Shown here: in pieces, positions 6,293 through 8,239 of the stretch
Layout of the letters: each line of letters begins with the position of its first letter
How positions within the stretch are numbered: position 1 is the first letter of the stretch
NCBI GenBank assembly: GCA_001800005.1
Contig: MGUL01000200.1
Span: 10,242 to 18,480, forward strand
Source: Elusimicrobia bacterium RBG_16_66_12
GTDB lineage: Bacteria > Elusimicrobiota > Elusimicrobia > UBA1565 > UBA9628
Direction of reading: 5' to 3'
DNA length: 8,239 bases
The notes under the pieces: generated by a model
Database searches by the model: none
What the model saw: the letters and a program-made list of their open reading frames with translations, nothing else
What the model was told of the DNA's origin: nothing
Position numbers and translations under genes: made by a program

Positions 6293-7240
6293 CTAGAACT
6301 CCCTCTTGGCCACGATCTCGACGAAGAACGCGAGCTCCTTGGCCTCCGCCTTGCAGGGCAGGTTTGCGATCATCGCGAGCATCGAATCGACGAGCTGGCG
6401 TCCTTTCTCGCGGGTCTTCGAGATGTGGCCTCGGTCCTTCAGGAAGCGCGCGATGCGCGCGGCGTCGGGCTCCTTGGCGTCCCACAGCTCCAGGAACTCT
6501 GCGCGGGAGGCCGTGTCCGAGACGGCGTAGATGCAGGGCAGAGTCAGGCGCCGGTTCTTCAGGTCCTGGCCCTCGTCCTTGCCGGAGACGCGCTCGGACA
6601 GTGTGTAGTCGTGGATGTCGTCGACGATCTGGAGCAGGATGCCGGCCGCGCACGCGAGGCGCGGCGGATCGGCCTGCTCGTGCGGAAACGGGCTCAGTTC
6701 GGAAAGGACCGCCCCGGCCCACTCGAAAAGGGCGCCCGTCTTGCGCGCCGCCACGCCCATATAGGCGTCCACCGAGACGGCGGTCGCCCCCTTGAGGAAC
6801 TCCTCCTGCAGCTCCCCGACCGTCATCTCGCGCACGGTCGTCACCAGCAGTTTGGGTGCGTTCGGGGAGATGTCGATGGCCTCTTCCAGGCCCTGCGCGA
6901 AAGCGAGGTCGCCCAACAGCAGGCCGACCGTCGTGCCGAAGACCTTGTTCGGCGTCGGGTGGCCGCGGCGGAGCTCGGCCTCATCGACGCAGTCGTCGTG
7001 GAGAAGGCTCGCGTTGTGGACCAGCTCCATGGCCCGGGCCACGCCCTCGGCTTTCGCCTCGTCCGCGCCCAACGCGCCGGACAACAGCAGCGCGAAGCGC
7101 GCGCGGAGCATCTTGCCCGGACGCGAGACATGGGCGGCAAGCTCAGAACCCACGCGGCCTTCGATGCGGCGCGCGCGACTCTCGAGACCGGCGCGAACAC
7201 GAGCAAGAGAATCTTCCACCTTCAAAAGAGAAATCGGCAT
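6293..7240 (-). CDS. trans-Polyprenyl diphosphate synthase
   Basis: This 315-residue protein is a soluble trans-isoprenyl diphosphate synthase, which extends an allylic diphosphate with isopentenyl diphosphate units. The first aspartate-rich motif is seen in LLHDDCVDEAELRRG (Asp82, Asp83, Asp86 with the following Arg pair), the second in LQIVDDIHDY (Asp207, Asp208, Asp211). An upstream substrate-binding stretch is visible at GKMLRARFALL near 42-52, and the C-terminal GQDLKNRRLTLP near 224-235 is typical. Length and motifs are complete, so it should be active. The residues before the first motif (MELVHNASLL) are small, as in long-chain synthases, so a product of C20 or longer is likely but unproven. 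It is the first gene of the operon and lacks a strong Shine-Dalgarno. Its TAG stop directly abuts the ATG of the PqqD-like gene. In this setting it most likely supplies the prenyl donor for the UbiA-family enzyme three genes downstream. Confidence 0.93.
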   Translation of the reverse strand: MPISLLKVEDSLARVRAGLESRARRIEGRVGSELAAHVSRPGKMLRARFALLLSGALGADEAKAEGVARAMELVHNASLLHDDCVDEAELRRGHPTPNKVFGTTVGLLLGDLAFAQGLEEAIDISPNAPKLLVTTVREMTVGELQEEFLKGATAVSVDAYMGVAARKTGALFEWAGAVLSELSPFPHEQADPPRLACAAGILLQIVDDIHDYTLSERVSGKDEGQDLKNRRLTLPCIYAVSDTASRAEFLELWDAKEPDAARIARFLKDRGHISKTREKGRQLVDSMLAMIANLPCKAEAKELAFFVEIVAKREF

Positions 7241-7251
7241 TGAGGTCTCTG

Positions 7252-7260
7252 ATTATACCA
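7252..7260 (-). promoter_or_regulatory. Candidate extended -10 promoter element for the RiPP operon
   Basis: Read on the minus strand, the gap between the PLP enzyme and the prenyl synthase contains TGGTATAAT, a perfect extended -10 box (TG-N-TATAAT) in an otherwise very GC-rich region. No good -35 hexamer is seen about 17 bases upstream, which is tolerated for extended -10 promoters. The ATG of the next gene starts 11 bases after the box, so a start site about 7 bases downstream of it would give a very short leader of only a few bases. The call rests on sequence alone; the sigma factor preference of this organism is unknown. Confidence 0.55.
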
Positions 7261-7275
7261 AGTTCACGCCGCCGC

Positions 7276-8239
<964 letters not shown>

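Noticed and set aside
1..7240. ComQXPA-type quorum sensing locus
   Set aside because: The kinase is soluble and hybrid and not a multi-pass ComP type, there is a UbiA prenyltransferase and three radical SAM enzymes, and the peptide Trp sits at the PqqA-like W-x-x-P position and not near the C-terminus.

Overview
The window is GC-rich, almost fully coding, and every gene I can support lies on the minus strand, so transcription runs from right to left. There is no rRNA, tRNA, CRISPR array, insertion sequence or gene-free stretch above about 40 bases. High GC, a GAF-type hybrid histidine kinase and tightly packed genes suggest a free-living, probably Gram-negative-like bacterium of an uncultured lineage. 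The sequence does not fix the phylum.

Layout in transcription order. (1) 8239-7276: the C-terminal part of a 2-amino-3-ketobutyrate CoA ligase/glycine C-acetyltransferase-type PLP enzyme, cut by the right edge. (2) A 35-base gap holding a strong extended -10 element. (3) A compact run of eight genes with gaps or overlaps of -4 to +17 bases: trans-polyprenyl diphosphate synthase (7240-6293), PqqD-like protein with an N-terminal extension (6292-5852), radical SAM enzyme A (5849-4875), UbiA/MenA-like membrane prenyltransferase (4878-3964, apparently starting at CTG), radical SAM enzyme B (3967-3092), a 39-residue precursor peptide with the best ribosome binding site of the inner genes (3074-2955), radical SAM enzyme C (2955-1990), and a hybrid histidine kinase with two receiver domains that runs off the left edge (1986-1).

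Reading of the system. A tiny peptide, a PqqD-type recognition domain and three PqqE-like radical SAM proteins in one operon is the signature of a ribosomally made, post-translationally modified peptide (RiPP). The last 22 residues of the peptide can be aligned without gaps to PqqA, the PQQ precursor: the W-x-x-P motif, the Tyr 17 residues later and the C-terminal end all coincide. The Glu that PqqE cross-links to Tyr is replaced by Met. Canonical PQQ is therefore unlikely. The built-in prenyl diphosphate synthase plus a MenA-like aromatic prenyltransferase suggests the peptide-derived product may be prenylated, for example a membrane-bound, quinone-like redox cofactor. That product is inference. 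No peptidase, exporter or PqqB/PqqC homologue is visible in the window.
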